Notes: generated by a model not told the origin, from the letters alone. A stretch of DNA of 11,508 bases from Pyramidobacter piscolens (GCA_004558205.1 SFDM01000056.1:1-11508), one strand, 5' to 3'; shown: positions 1 through 6,704, counted from the first letter of the stretch. Translations and numbers: made by a program.

Positions 1-525
1 ATGACCGCCGGCGCGCTGCTCAAGGACAGCACCAACGTGTTCCGCATCGGCCAGGTGAACAAGCTCAAAGCGCCCATCGACATACCGGAACGCCACATGA
101 ACCGCCTGCGCCTTGGCATGAGCGCCGAACTGACCTTCGAGAGTCTGCCGGGTGAGCGCTTTTACGGCACGGTGACGCTGATCAACCCCTATATTGACAC
201 GTCGACCCGCACTTTAAGCGCCCGCATCACCGTGGACAACGAAGCCACGGGCTTTAAGCTCAAGCCCGGCATGTTCGCGCGGGTGATGCTGATCGAGGCG
301 TCGGAGACCAACCCGCTGGTCATCCCGTCGGAAGCCCTGCGTTCCGACGGCACCGTGCAGGTGGTCAGGAACGGGAAGATCGAGGTGCAGGAGGTCAAAA
401 CCAGCGTTGCGAAAGGCAGCGTGGTGGCCGTGGCCGAGGGCTTGAAAGCCGGCGAAGCCGTGGTGGTTTCCGGCGGCAACAAGCTGAAGTCGGGCGACGC
501 CGTGGAAATGGTGGAGAGCAAATAG
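1..525 (+). CDS. RND efflux periplasmic adaptor (HlyD/AcrA family), C-terminal part
   Basis: Periplasmic membrane-fusion subunit that would link an inner-membrane RND (or ABC) exporter to an outer-membrane channel. Only the last 174 residues are present. The frame is open to the window edge and residue 1 is already inside a domain, so the ATG at position 1 is probably internal. Residues about 1-30 look like the end of the lipoyl domain leading into the barrel domain (KLKAPIDIPERH). Residues 30-93 have the adaptor beta-barrel pattern (LGMSAELTFESLPGERFYGTV, then DTSTRTLSARITVDN and LKPGMFARV). Residues 100-172 fit the membrane-proximal domain (VIPSEALRSDG, then GLKAGEAVVVSGGNKLKSGDAV). The lipoyl/hairpin half lies upstream. 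No pump gene follows; a decayed adaptor fragment and a MarR regulator do, so the pump is either upstream or elsewhere. Family assignment is firm; the exported substrate is unknown. Confidence 0.88.
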   Translation: MTAGALLKDSTNVFRIGQVNKLKAPIDIPERHMNRLRLGMSAELTFESLPGERFYGTVTLINPYIDTSTRTLSARITVDNEATGFKLKPGMFARVMLIEASETNPLVIPSEALRSDGTVQVVRNGKIEVQEVKTSVAKGSVVAVAEGLKAGEAVVVSGGNKLKSGDAVEMVESK

Positions 526-577
526 GCAAAATTACAGACAGAAGGGTTTCCAACAGCGGCGGATAGGAGCGCCCCGC

Positions 578-672
578 TTTGACGGCACGGTGACGCCGGC
601 CGCGATCCCCGTACAGGCACGCGCCTCCTGGACGTCCGCGCCGCCGTGGACAGCGAGGCCGCTGGCTTCGAG
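578..672 (+). pseudogene. Decayed fragment of a second HlyD-like adaptor gene
   Basis: This stretch aligns with bases 160-255 of the adaptor gene just upstream. Both begin with Phe-X-Gly-Thr-Val-Thr codons (TTTGACGGCACGGTGACG against TTTTACGGCACGGTGACG). After a 4-base net deletion the similarity resumes in another frame, reading TGTRLLDVRAAVDSEAAGFE against DTSTRTLSARITVDNEATGF. The two halves are therefore out of frame and nothing is translated intact. There is no recognisable start and the similarity stops at about 672. It is best explained as the remnant of a tandem or paralogous adaptor gene mostly lost by deletion. The alignment was made by eye. Confidence 0.62.
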
Positions 673-734
673 GCGTTATTCGGACCGGCGCCGCCTCGAA
701 GCCCCTCTCCGCCATGAAAAAAAGGTGAATAATA

Positions 735-1226
735 ATGACGAAAATCTATCCTGTAGCCTATCTCGCCGCACAAATAGAGCAGCTTGCCGAAAACAGGCAA
801 AGACGCATGATGTCGAAATCCAGCCTTCACCAGGGGCAGGGGAAGATCGTCCTGCTGCTGTATGGATTAGGGCCTCAGTCTCAAGCGGGCATCGCACGCT
901 GCCTTCAGTTGTCCTCCGCGACGGTCGCGCTGACAATCCGGCGTCTGGAAAAGGAAGGCTGCGTCAAACGAAAAAGGGACCTCCTGACGAATCGCGCACA
1001 GATCGTGGAACTCACGGCGAAGGGCGAAGAATGCGCCCACATCGCCGCCAGGATATGGGACGACGTCAACGCTGACATGACCCTCGGCTTTACGGAAGAG
1101 GACAAGAACACCCTGTTCGGGCTGCTGCGCCGCGTGCGCGACAACCTCTCCGGCACGCCTATGGACGGCTATGACGCCGTCGCGGCCCGCCTGTTCGGTC
1201 TGAACCCCGCAAAAGAAGCGCTCTAG
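735..1226 (+). CDS. MarR-family transcriptional regulator
   Basis: A 163-residue DNA-binding repressor-type protein, normal size for MarR. The winged helix-turn-helix spans about residues 33-98: helix-turn-helix around 49-75 (QSQAGIARCLQLSSATVALTI, then RRLEKEGCVKRKRD) and the wing ending in VELTAKGEE. Helices on both sides would form the dimer interface. The usual D-x-R-D-x-R of the wing is degenerate here (DLLTNRAQIVELT). The ATG is preceded by AAGGTG about seven bases upstream, which supports this start. It lies downstream of the efflux adaptor on the same strand, separated by 209 bases holding a decayed adaptor fragment. MarR proteins often control neighbouring efflux genes, so the adaptor is the obvious candidate target, but I see no convincing operator. 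No clear terminator follows; palindromic element copy 1 begins about 35 bases after the stop. Confidence 0.88.
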   Translation: MTKIYPVAYLAAQIEQLAENRQRRMMSKSSLHQGQGKIVLLLYGLGPQSQAGIARCLQLSSATVALTIRRLEKEGCVKRKRDLLTNRAQIVELTAKGEECAHIAARIWDDVNADMTLGFTEEDKNTLFGLLRRVRDNLSGTPMDGYDAVAARLFGLNPAKEAL

Positions 1227-1261
1227 AATCCCCGCTCGGGCCGGTTCCTCAGAGAACGAGT

Positions 1262-1560
1262 GATATTAATTCCCTATTGACGTGCTTAATATCAAATCAA
1301 AAAGCCGCGTCAAAAGATTTCAACGTAAAGGGCGCAAGGGTTCGCAAAGGAAAACCTTGAAAGGCTTTTAGAACCGTAAAATCAATCAAAAACTATAAAT
1401 TGCCATCACGCTAATTCATTTTTTTTGGTTGATAATTGAGGTCTTGTTTTTCCTTTGCGTCCTTCGCGCCCTTTCTGTTCAGCCTTTGCGTTGAAATCCT
1501 TTGACTCTGATCTTCGGTCCGGCATTAAGCACGTTGATGGATAAATGGATAAGTACTATT
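1262..1560. repeat. Palindromic MITE-like element, copy 1
   Basis: Imperfect palindrome of about 295 bp filling the gap between the MarR gene and the DMT permease. The left arm (ACGTGCTTAATATC, then TCAAAAGATTTCAACGTAAAG and CGCAAAGGAAAA) is mirrored by the right arm, whose reverse complement reads ACGTGCTTAATGCC, then AGGATTTCAACGCAAAGG and CGCAAAGGAAAA. The right arm carries about 12 extra bases (around CTGTTCAGC), which gives the element an orientation. The core (about 1360-1440) is AT-rich and itself weakly self-complementary. The right terminus contains a perfect 8-bp tandem duplication (ATGGATAA at 1537-1544 and 1545-1552). The right edge coincides with the stop codon of the DMT gene. 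No ORF of substance lies inside. Confidence 0.8.
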
Positions 1561-2461
1561 ACAGCAAGTTAATCGCCGCTCCGCCGCCGATGATCATGAC
1601 GATCCCGAGCCACTGGAGCGGCGTGATTTTTTCCTTGAAAAAGAACAGCCCCAGCAGCGCCGCGATCACGGGGCTGCTGCCGGTGATGGGCGACACCATC
1701 GCCGCGGGGATGTAACTCATGGCCTGCGATACGAACCAGCTCGGCAGGGCCAGGACGAAGACGCCCGCGGCGATCATCAGCAGCGCCTTTGTGTCGCGCA
1801 GCTGAAGCATCGGTTCCGTTGTTCCCAGCCTGCGCCGGTCGCGCAGGTAAGTCGGCCAGACGGTGACGAACACTGCCAGGGCGCGCCAGAAGGTGATTGC
1901 CGAGGCGCTGATGCCCGTGCGGAGGCTGATCCAGCGGATGACCACCAGCCCGCCGCCCCAGCAAAGCCCCGCACCGATCCCCAGCAGCAGGCCGGAGCGC
2001 ACGGGCTGGTTCCCATAGCCGGCCCCGGCGCCGCGCTCCTTGAACAGGCAGAGCAGCATCAGCCCCAGGACGATCGCCAGAGCGCCCAGCAGCCCCCAGA
2101 TCGAGAGCCCTTCCCCGAGGAAAGCCCAGGAAACGAACACCACGTAGAGCGGGTAGGTGCTTGTCAGCGCTGCGGCCTTGCCCGCGCCGATGCGGGCGAT
2201 GCACTTGAAGTAAAGCGTGTCGCCCACGGTGATGCCGATAAAAGTCAAAGACATGAGCCAGAGCAGCTCCCAGCCGCCCGGCCAGAACAGCTTTCCCGGT
2301 TCGGCCAAAAGCAGCAGGATCGCCGCCGACAAAAAGCCGACCGACCTCAGCGCCTGCATCTTCGACGGAGCGAAGGTGTCGCCGCAGAAGCGGTAGATCA
2401 CCGGCGCCACTCCCCAGAAAAACAGCGCGATAAAACAATAAAACAGCCCGATGGCGTTCAA
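1559..2461 (-). CDS. DMT-superfamily permease with two EamA domains
   Basis: Inner-membrane transporter or exporter of small metabolites, 300 residues from the start chosen here, the usual EamA size, with about ten hydrophobic helices. Two homologous halves are visible: residues about 1-141 and 156-300. Each ends in the EamA signature of a polar helix followed by a Gly-rich helix (TSTYPLYVVFVSWAFLGEGL, and SPITGSSPVIAALLGLFFFK before EKITPLQWLG). The frame is open back to 2593, but I chose TTG at 2461. It has a GAGGGGG ribosome-binding site eight bases upstream and directly begins the first membrane helix. A good promoter lies inside the would-be N-terminal extension, which reads as non-membrane, low-complexity sequence. 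The TAA stop sits exactly at the end of repeat copy 1. Divergent from a 44-codon gene. Substrate unknown; amino-acid or drug export is common in the family. Confidence 0.85.
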   Translation of the reverse strand: MNAIGLFYCFIALFFWGVAPVIYRFCGDTFAPSKMQALRSVGFLSAAILLLLAEPGKLFWPGGWELLWLMSLTFIGITVGDTLYFKCIARIGAGKAAALTSTYPLYVVFVSWAFLGEGLSIWGLLGALAIVLGLMLLCLFKERGAGAGYGNQPVRSGLLLGIGAGLCWGGGLVVIRWISLRTGISASAITFWRALAVFVTVWPTYLRDRRRLGTTEPMLQLRDTKALLMIAAGVFVLALPSWFVSQAMSYIPAAMVSPITGSSPVIAALLGLFFFKEKITPLQWLGIVMIIGGGAAINLL

Positions 2462-2498
2462 GAAAACATCCCCCTCAAATGACAGTGAAAACTGCCTC

Positions 2499-2528
2499 AG
2501 TATACCCGCTGAAGGAATTGAAAAGCAA
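2499..2528 (-). promoter_or_regulatory. Sigma-70-type promoter for the DMT permease
   Basis: On the minus strand TTGCTT (2528-2523) is followed by an 18-base spacer and TATACT (2504-2499). Transcription would begin near 2492 and give a leader of about 30 bases before the GAGGGGG/TTG start at 2461. The promoter lies within the longer open frame, which argues against translation from 2593. Confidence 0.55.
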
Positions 2529-2566
2529 GCTTCGCTCCCTATTTTTACTTTTTCGGGCTTGCTTTT
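2521..2566. promoter_or_regulatory. 10-bp inverted repeat carrying both divergent -35 boxes
   Basis: AAAAGCAAGC (2521-2530) and GCTTGCTTTT (2557-2566) are a perfect inverted repeat separated by 26 bases. Each arm contains the TTGCTT -35 box of one of the two divergent promoters. The symmetry suggests shared control of the DMT permease and the small gene. It could also act as a binding site or, in RNA, as a hairpin ahead of a T-run. Confidence 0.5.
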
Positions 2567-2586
2567 TTGAGGATCTGTGATAGAAT
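2559..2586 (+). promoter_or_regulatory. Sigma-70-type promoter for the 44-codon gene
   Basis: TTGCTT (2559-2564), a 16-base spacer and TAGAAT (2581-2586) on the plus strand, about 55 bases upstream of the small gene's ATG at 2642. The -10 box lies inside the operator-like palindrome at 2574-2596. Confidence 0.45.
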
Positions 2587-2596
2587 TCATCACAGA
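2574..2596. promoter_or_regulatory. 23-bp operator-like palindrome over the small-gene promoter
   Basis: Perfect 8-bp arms TCTGTGAT (2574-2581) and ATCACAGA (2589-2596) flank a 7-base centre, AGAATTC, that is itself nearly symmetric. It covers the predicted -10 box of the plus-strand promoter, a typical repressor position. The half-sites resemble the TGTGA/TCACA of CRP-type operators, but the gap between them is 9 rather than 6 bases, so a CRP/FNR protein is not implied. The cognate regulator is unknown. Confidence 0.5.
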
Positions 2597-2641
2597 GTAA
2601 TCACTTTACCATGATAAAACAACAGCAAGGAGCGATTCTAT

Positions 2642-2776
2642 ATGGAAACAATGCGCGTCGACGTGCCCGTAGAGATGGAACAGCGCTTTAATCAGATGCT
2701 CGACAAATTCGCGCGGGAGAACAACGTGAAGCTTGTCAGCCGCGTTGAGAGCTGCGAAGACCAGCCCAGACACTGA
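2642..2776 (+). CDS. Small 44-residue protein of unknown function
   Basis: Short, charged, Met-rich protein beginning METMRVDVPVEMEQRF and ending SRVESCEDQPRH. I do not recognise a family. Residues about 10-32 (EMEQRFNQMLDKFARENNVK) would form an amphipathic helix; there is no membrane segment or signal peptide, and one Cys lies near the C terminus. Evidence that it is real: AAGGAG nine bases before the ATG, a plausible promoter upstream, an operator-like palindrome over the -10 box, and a strong intrinsic terminator starting 15 bases after the stop. It is thus a self-contained transcription unit divergent from the DMT permease. The beginning (MRVDVPVEMEQRF) loosely recalls small ribbon-helix-helix proteins, but it is too short to claim that. 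Confidence 0.65.
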   Translation: METMRVDVPVEMEQRFNQMLDKFARENNVKLVSRVESCEDQPRH

Positions 2777-2790
2777 TCGGTCAATTTTAA

Positions 2791-2824
2791 AGCCCCGGCC
2801 TTTTTAGAAAGGCCGGGGCTTTTT
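2791..2824. terminator. Bidirectional rho-independent terminator
   Basis: Perfect 13-bp GC-rich stem (AGCCCCGGCCTTT at 2791-2803 paired with 2808-2820) with a TTAG loop, followed by five T on the plus strand. It lies 15 bases after the small gene and, on the minus strand, about 25 bases after the ABC ATPase stop, where the trailing sequence TTTAAAATT is also U-rich. It probably ends both converging transcripts. Confidence 0.9.
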
Positions 2825-2850
2825 GCGCGCGTTTTTTTCTGGCGCCGCGC

Positions 2851-3960
2851 CTACTCCCGCGGCAGTACCTTAGCGGCCTCCGGCGCGATGGAGACGGCGC
2901 AGCGTTCGCCTTCGGCGTAGATCCTATGGGCGTGGGGGTCGTCGATCTGGACCAGGAGCGTTTCGCCGCGGTCGTCCTTGAGGTAGGTCTCCATGCTGTG
3001 CCCCAGGTAGACGTTGGTCGTCACCACGGCATCGGCCAGGCCCGTCCCCGCTTCGCCGAGAGACATAGACTCGGGGCGGCACATGATCACGCACTTGTCG
3101 TCGGCTTTCAGCTCCGGCGACCAGCGGGGCAGCTTCAATACCTGGTCGCGGACTTTTACCGCGCACAGGCCGTCGCCGCCGTCGTTCACGCCAATCACGC
3201 GCCCCTTGAAGAAAGCCACCTTGCCCACGAAGCCGGCCACGAAGGCCGAAAGGGGGTCGAGATAGATCTCGTAGGGCGTGCCCATCTGGGCTATTTTCCC
3301 CTTTTCCATGACGATGATGCGGTCCGAAAGGCTCATGGCCTCCACGCGGTCGTGGGTCACGTAGACCGCCGTGATGCCCAGGCTTTTCTGGATCCGGCGG
3401 ATTTCGACGCGCATCTGCTCGCGAAGCAGCGCGTCAAGGTTCGACAGCGGCTCGTCGAGCAGCAGGACGCCCGGCTCCACGATCAGCGAGCGGGCCAGGG
3501 CCACGCGCTGCTGCTGGCCGCCCGAGAGGCGCGACGGCGGGCGCATGGCCAGTTCCTCCAGCCCCACGAGCTTGAGGAATTTTTCGACGCGGATGCGGAT
3601 TTCGTTCATGGGGACTTTGCGCAGCCTCAAACCGTAGGCCACGTTCTCGAAGACGTTCATGTGGGGGAACAGCCCGTAGCTCTGGAAGACCATGGCCGTG
3701 TCGCGCTTGTTGGGCGGCAGGGCCGTCACGTCCTCGTTGTCCAGCAGGACGCGCCCCGTGGTGGGCAGCTCGAAACCGCCGATCATGCGCAGCATCGTAG
3801 TCTTTCCGCAGCCCGACGGCCCCAGAAGGGTCACCAGCTCGCCCGGTTCGATCGTGAAGCTGCACGGCTCCACAGCCGTGACGTCCCGTCCCGCCTGCTT
3901 ATCGTGAAAAACCTTGGAGACCCCCTCAAGAGTCACCGAAGTGCTTCGTCTCATAGGCAT
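2851..3960 (-). CDS. ABC importer ATP-binding protein (FbpC/PotA-like, TOBE domain)
   Basis: Cytoplasmic ATPase of a binding-protein-dependent importer, 369 residues, normal for this family. Motifs: Walker A GPSGCGKT (47-54), Q-loop Gln93 (VFQSYGLFPH), signature LSGGQQQR (145-152), Walker B LLLDE with catalytic Glu170, D-loop SNLD (173-176), and switch His203. The switch reads THDRVEA where most relatives have THDQVEA, a mild oddity. Residues about 245-365 form the TOBE-type regulatory domain. GAGAGG six bases before the ATG supports the start; a second Met at codon 3 is possible. It is last in the leftward operon binding protein - permease - ATPase, but is separated from the permease by repeat copy 2, whose left end is only 31 bases upstream of the start codon. 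Best family match is ferric-iron/organophosphate-type importers; the substrate is not fixed by this subunit. Confidence 0.93.
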   Translation of the reverse strand: MPMRRSTSVTLEGVSKVFHDKQAGRDVTAVEPCSFTIEPGELVTLLGPSGCGKTTMLRMIGGFELPTTGRVLLDNEDVTALPPNKRDTAMVFQSYGLFPHMNVFENVAYGLRLRKVPMNEIRIRVEKFLKLVGLEELAMRPPSRLSGGQQQRVALARSLIVEPGVLLLDEPLSNLDALLREQMRVEIRRIQKSLGITAVYVTHDRVEAMSLSDRIIVMEKGKIAQMGTPYEIYLDPLSAFVAGFVGKVAFFKGRVIGVNDGGDGLCAVKVRDQVLKLPRWSPELKADDKCVIMCRPESMSLGEAGTGLADAVVTTNVYLGHSMETYLKDDRGETLLVQIDDPHAHRIYAEGERCAVSIAPEAAKVLPRE

Positions 3961-3991
3961 TCAATTCCTCTCTCGTTCAAAATTACGCTGT

Positions 3992-4281
3992 CATACTAAT
4001 TCTCCATTGTCGAGCTTAATATCAAAGCGAAAAGCCAGGTCAAAAGATTTCAACGCAAAGGGCGCAAAGGCTCACAAAGGAAAACCTTGAAAGACTTTTA
4101 GAACCATAAAATCAAGCGAGATTTATAAATTATCATCACATTAATTCGTTTTTTTAGTTAATAATTCGGGTCTTGTTTTTCCTTTGCACCCTTTGCTTCC
4201 TATCTGTTCAGCCTTCGCGTTGAAATCCTTTGATTTTGACCTTCGGTCCGGCATTAAGCGCGTTGAATGCGAATTGGTATC
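3992..4281. repeat. Palindromic MITE-like element, copy 2
   Basis: About 290 bp, same orientation as copy 1. The terminal inverted repeats can be read base for base. The left end is CATACTAATTCTCCATTG, then TCGAGCTTAATATC. The right end on the opposite strand is GATACCAATTCGCATTCA, then ACGCGCTTAATGCC. The inner arms are TCAAAAGATTTCAACGCAAAGG and its mirror AAGGATTTCAACGCGAAGG, each followed by CAAAGGAAAA. The core is AT-rich. It lies in the permease-ATPase gap of the ABC operon, so it would be transcribed as one long hairpin. Its right edge splits the permease stop codon. Confidence 0.82.
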
Positions 4282-6448
4282 AGACCAGGTTCTTCTCGAG
4301 GTTTTCGTTTTTGGCCACGATCACGCGCATCAGGCCGAAGGTGGCCAGCACGATGATGATCAGCGTCGTGGCGAGCACGCTGGCCAGGCCGAAGCGCAGG
4401 TTTTCCGAGAAGTTGTAGATCAGCACCGTCAGATGGTACCACTTGGCCGAGATCAGGAAGATCACGGCGCTGACGGCCGTCATGGAACGCACGAAGGTGT
4501 AGGACAGGCTGGAGATGAACGCGGGCCGGATCAGGGGCAGCACGATGGTGCGGAACACGGTGGCGCTGTTGGCCCCCAGGTCCTGCGCGGCTTCTTCGAT
4601 GGACGGGTCAATCTGGCGCAGCGCCGCTATGCCGCCCTCGATGCCCACGGGCAGCTCGCGCACCACGTAGTTGATCACGATGATGGCCGCCGTGCCCACC
4701 AGTAGCAGGGGATAGCGGTTGAAGGCCAGGATGTAGCTGATGCCGATCAGCGTGCCCGGCAGCGCGAAGGGCGTCATGAGCAGCGCTTCGAGGAACCGCT
4801 TGCCCGGGAACTGGCGGCGCACCAGCACCACCGCGGCCAGCATGGCCAGCAGCCCCGCGATGGGCGTGGCCATGGCGGAGAGCGTCACCGTGTCGGCCAG
4901 CGCGTCGCGGCCGCGCTGGATGGCTTCCACGATGTTGTCGAGGCAGAAGGTATAGTCGATGCCCCAGTTTTTGACGAAACAGCCCGCCACGATGGTGCCG
5001 TAAAGCGCGATCAGCAGGATTGAAATGGCCCAGACGGAGCCCGTGAGCAGCCTCTTGACCGCCGGCGACGTGAGCTCACGCAGGCGTCCCGAGGGCTTGC
5101 CCGTGACAGTGACGTAGGACTTGCGCGCTACCCAGAACCTCTGGACCAGAAAGGCCGACAGCGTGGGCAGAAGGAGCAGCAGCGACAGCGCCGCGCCGTT
5201 GCCCAGGCGGTTCATGCCCGTCACTTCCAGATAGGCCTCCACCGACAGGACTTTCAGGTTCCCCGCCAGGATCAGGGGATTGGCGAAGTCTGCCAGAGAG
5301 TTGGTGAACACCAGCAGCCAGGCGCTCAAAATCCCGGGCACCGACAGGGGCAGCGTGACGGTGATGAAGGTCTTCCACCGCGTGGCGCTCAGATCCAGGG
5401 CCACGTCCTCCAGCGTGGAGTCGATGGCTTCCAGCACGCCCGCCATGGTCAGAAAGGCGATGGGGAACATGCCCATGGTCTGCACCACCGTCAGGCCGCC
5501 GAGGCCGTAAATGCTCACGTTGGTCCAGCCCAGCGCCCTGGAGATCAGGCCGTTGTTGCCGAAAAGCAGAATGATGGACAGCGTCAGCGAGAAGGGGGGC
5601 GAGATGACGGGCAGCGTGGCCATGGCGCTTAAAAATTTTTTGCATTTCACGTGGGTGCGGCTCAGCACGAAGGCGAACAGAAAGCCCACCGCCGTGGAGA
5701 GCGTGGCGGTGCACACGCCCAATTCAAGGCTGCCGAAGAGGGCTTCCATGTAGCCCTTTTGGGTTAAAACGGTCTTCCAGACCTGGAGGCTGAACTCGCC
5801 TGTGGACATAAAGGTGAGGCGCACCGCTTCAATAAGAGGGTAAACAATAAAGACAAGGGCGATGAGGGCCAGCGCCAGGATGGAAAAGCCCAAAAAGGGG
5901 TCGCGGCTCAGCCGCCCCACGGTCATGAGCGCCGCGAAGAGGCAGAATCCCCCTATGGCCAGGGTCGCCAGCAGGCGCTCATACATGGCGATTCCTTCAA
6001 GGTCGAAGGAAAACAGGGCGACGCCGCTCACATACCCTTCGGCGTCGAGCACGGGCGCGAAGATCAGCCGCCGCTGCGTTCCAGCGATCTCGGCCTGCCC
6101 CGCGTCGCAGATTTCCTCGTAGGCCGCGGCTTCAAAGCCGCGCTTGAAATCGGGCGAGGCCTTCCGTTCCTCGAAGAGCTTCAAAAGCCCGGGACTGGTG
6201 CTCTTCACGCCGCCCCCGTCGGGTGCGTAGAGCAGATCGAAGCCGCCCTGCTGGTCCTTCAGGCGCCGAAGCCAGCCGTCGATCTTGTCCGCGGATTGGG
6301 GCACCGAGGCCAGGGCGCTTTGGATGGTCTTTTTCTGCTGGGCGCTCATGAGCGAGCCGAAAGACCGGTCGAGGCTGCTCCAGGCCCACCAGGCGCACAG
6401 CCCGAACAGCGCCAGCGCCGCGATTAAAACAGGAAGCTTCTTCTTCAA
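4280..6448 (-). CDS. Fused two-domain ABC importer permease (FbpB/AfuB type) with an extra extracytoplasmic domain
   Basis: Inner-membrane channel of the importer. Two BPD-transp-1 domains are fused in one chain of 722 residues: about 185-440 and 465-715. Cytoplasmic coupling loops are visible at about 346-369 (EDVALDLSATRWKTF, then TVTLPL; Gly of the EAA motif replaced by Ser) and 617-639 (IEEAAQDLGANSATVFRTIV, then LPL; canonical). The N terminus is unusual. One helix (5-25) is followed by about 130 soluble residues and a second helix (159-177) before the usual transporter fold. This insert ends in RRLIFAPVLDAEGYVSGVAL, which resembles the core strands of Cache/PAS-like sensor domains. Start: GTG at 6457 is possible, but GGAAG abuts it; TTG at 6448 has GGAAG eight bases upstream, so I prefer TTG (three residues shorter). 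Downstream of the binding protein, across repeat copy 4. TGA stop is split by the end of copy 2. Confidence 0.9.
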   Translation of the reverse strand: MKKKLPVLIAALALFGLCAWWAWSSLDRSFGSLMSAQQKKTIQSALASVPQSADKIDGWLRRLKDQQGGFDLLYAPDGGGVKSTSPGLLKLFEERKASPDFKRGFEAAAYEEICDAGQAEIAGTQRRLIFAPVLDAEGYVSGVALFSFDLEGIAMYERLLATLAIGGFCLFAALMTVGRLSRDPFLGFSILALALIALVFIVYPLIEAVRLTFMSTGEFSLQVWKTVLTQKGYMEALFGSLELGVCTATLSTAVGFLFAFVLSRTHVKCKKFLSAMATLPVISPPFSLTLSIILLFGNNGLISRALGWTNVSIYGLGGLTVVQTMGMFPIAFLTMAGVLEAIDSTLEDVALDLSATRWKTFITVTLPLSVPGILSAWLLVFTNSLADFANPLILAGNLKVLSVEAYLEVTGMNRLGNGAALSLLLLLPTLSAFLVQRFWVARKSYVTVTGKPSGRLRELTSPAVKRLLTGSVWAISILLIALYGTIVAGCFVKNWGIDYTFCLDNIVEAIQRGRDALADTVTLSAMATPIAGLLAMLAAVVLVRRQFPGKRFLEALLMTPFALPGTLIGISYILAFNRYPLLLVGTAAIIVINYVVRELPVGIEGGIAALRQIDPSIEEAAQDLGANSATVFRTIVLPLIRPAFISSLSYTFVRSMTAVSAVIFLISAKWYHLTVLIYNFSENLRFGLASVLATTLIIIVLATFGLMRVIVAKNENLEKNLV

Positions 6449-6463
6449 TAGGGTCACTTCCAG

Positions 6464-6704
6464 TCAAAAAATAATATCAAAACCTCTTATTAAAGATTGG
6501 AACGCAAAGAGGCAAAGAAGAGGACACAAAGGCCCGCAATGGAAAACAAAATCTAAATCAATGGCTAAAGCCCTATTCATATGGATGTAACTATTAGGTT
6601 TTACCAGATAGGACGCTCTAAAGCCTTTCCTTAGCGCACTTTGCTCCCTTTCTTTTTAACCCTTTGCGTTTCAATCTTTTTGCTTTCACTCCTGAGAACG
6701 GCGC
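6464..6704. repeat. Diverged palindromic element, copy 4
   Basis: About 240 bp in the gap between binding protein and permease. The left arm AAAGATTGGAACGCAAAGAG is mirrored by AAAGATTGAAACGCAAAGGG on the opposite strand from about 6681. Further inward, CAAAG words recur on both sides of an AT-rich centre. It shares the overall plan and the AACGCAAAG word of copies 1-3, but its termini no longer match theirs. It lacks coding capacity. It would form a long hairpin in the operon mRNA just after the binding-protein stop. Confidence 0.65.

Noticed and set aside
590..1075. A 161-codon plus-strand frame overlapping the MarR gene
   Set aside because: Out-of-frame shadow of the MarR gene and of the decayed adaptor fragment; Arg-rich, no ribosome-binding site.
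1261..1560. CRISPR-like repeats, because CGCAAAGG words recur
   Set aside because: The words are irregularly spaced and arranged as mirror arms of one palindrome, not as direct repeats with uniform spacers; no cas genes are present.
2574..2596. CRP/FNR binding site
   Set aside because: The TGTGA and TCACA half-sites are separated by 9 rather than 6 bases, so the geometry does not fit.
2926..3999. A 357-codon open frame on the plus strand opposite the ABC ATPase
   Set aside because: It lies antisense to a gene with every ABC motif intact, has no ribosome-binding site, and its translation is a His/Arg/Val-rich shadow typical of GC-rich third positions.
5645..5660. Third parS-like TTTCACGTG site
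   Set aside because: Only about 9 of 16 positions fit, and it lies inside the permease coding region.
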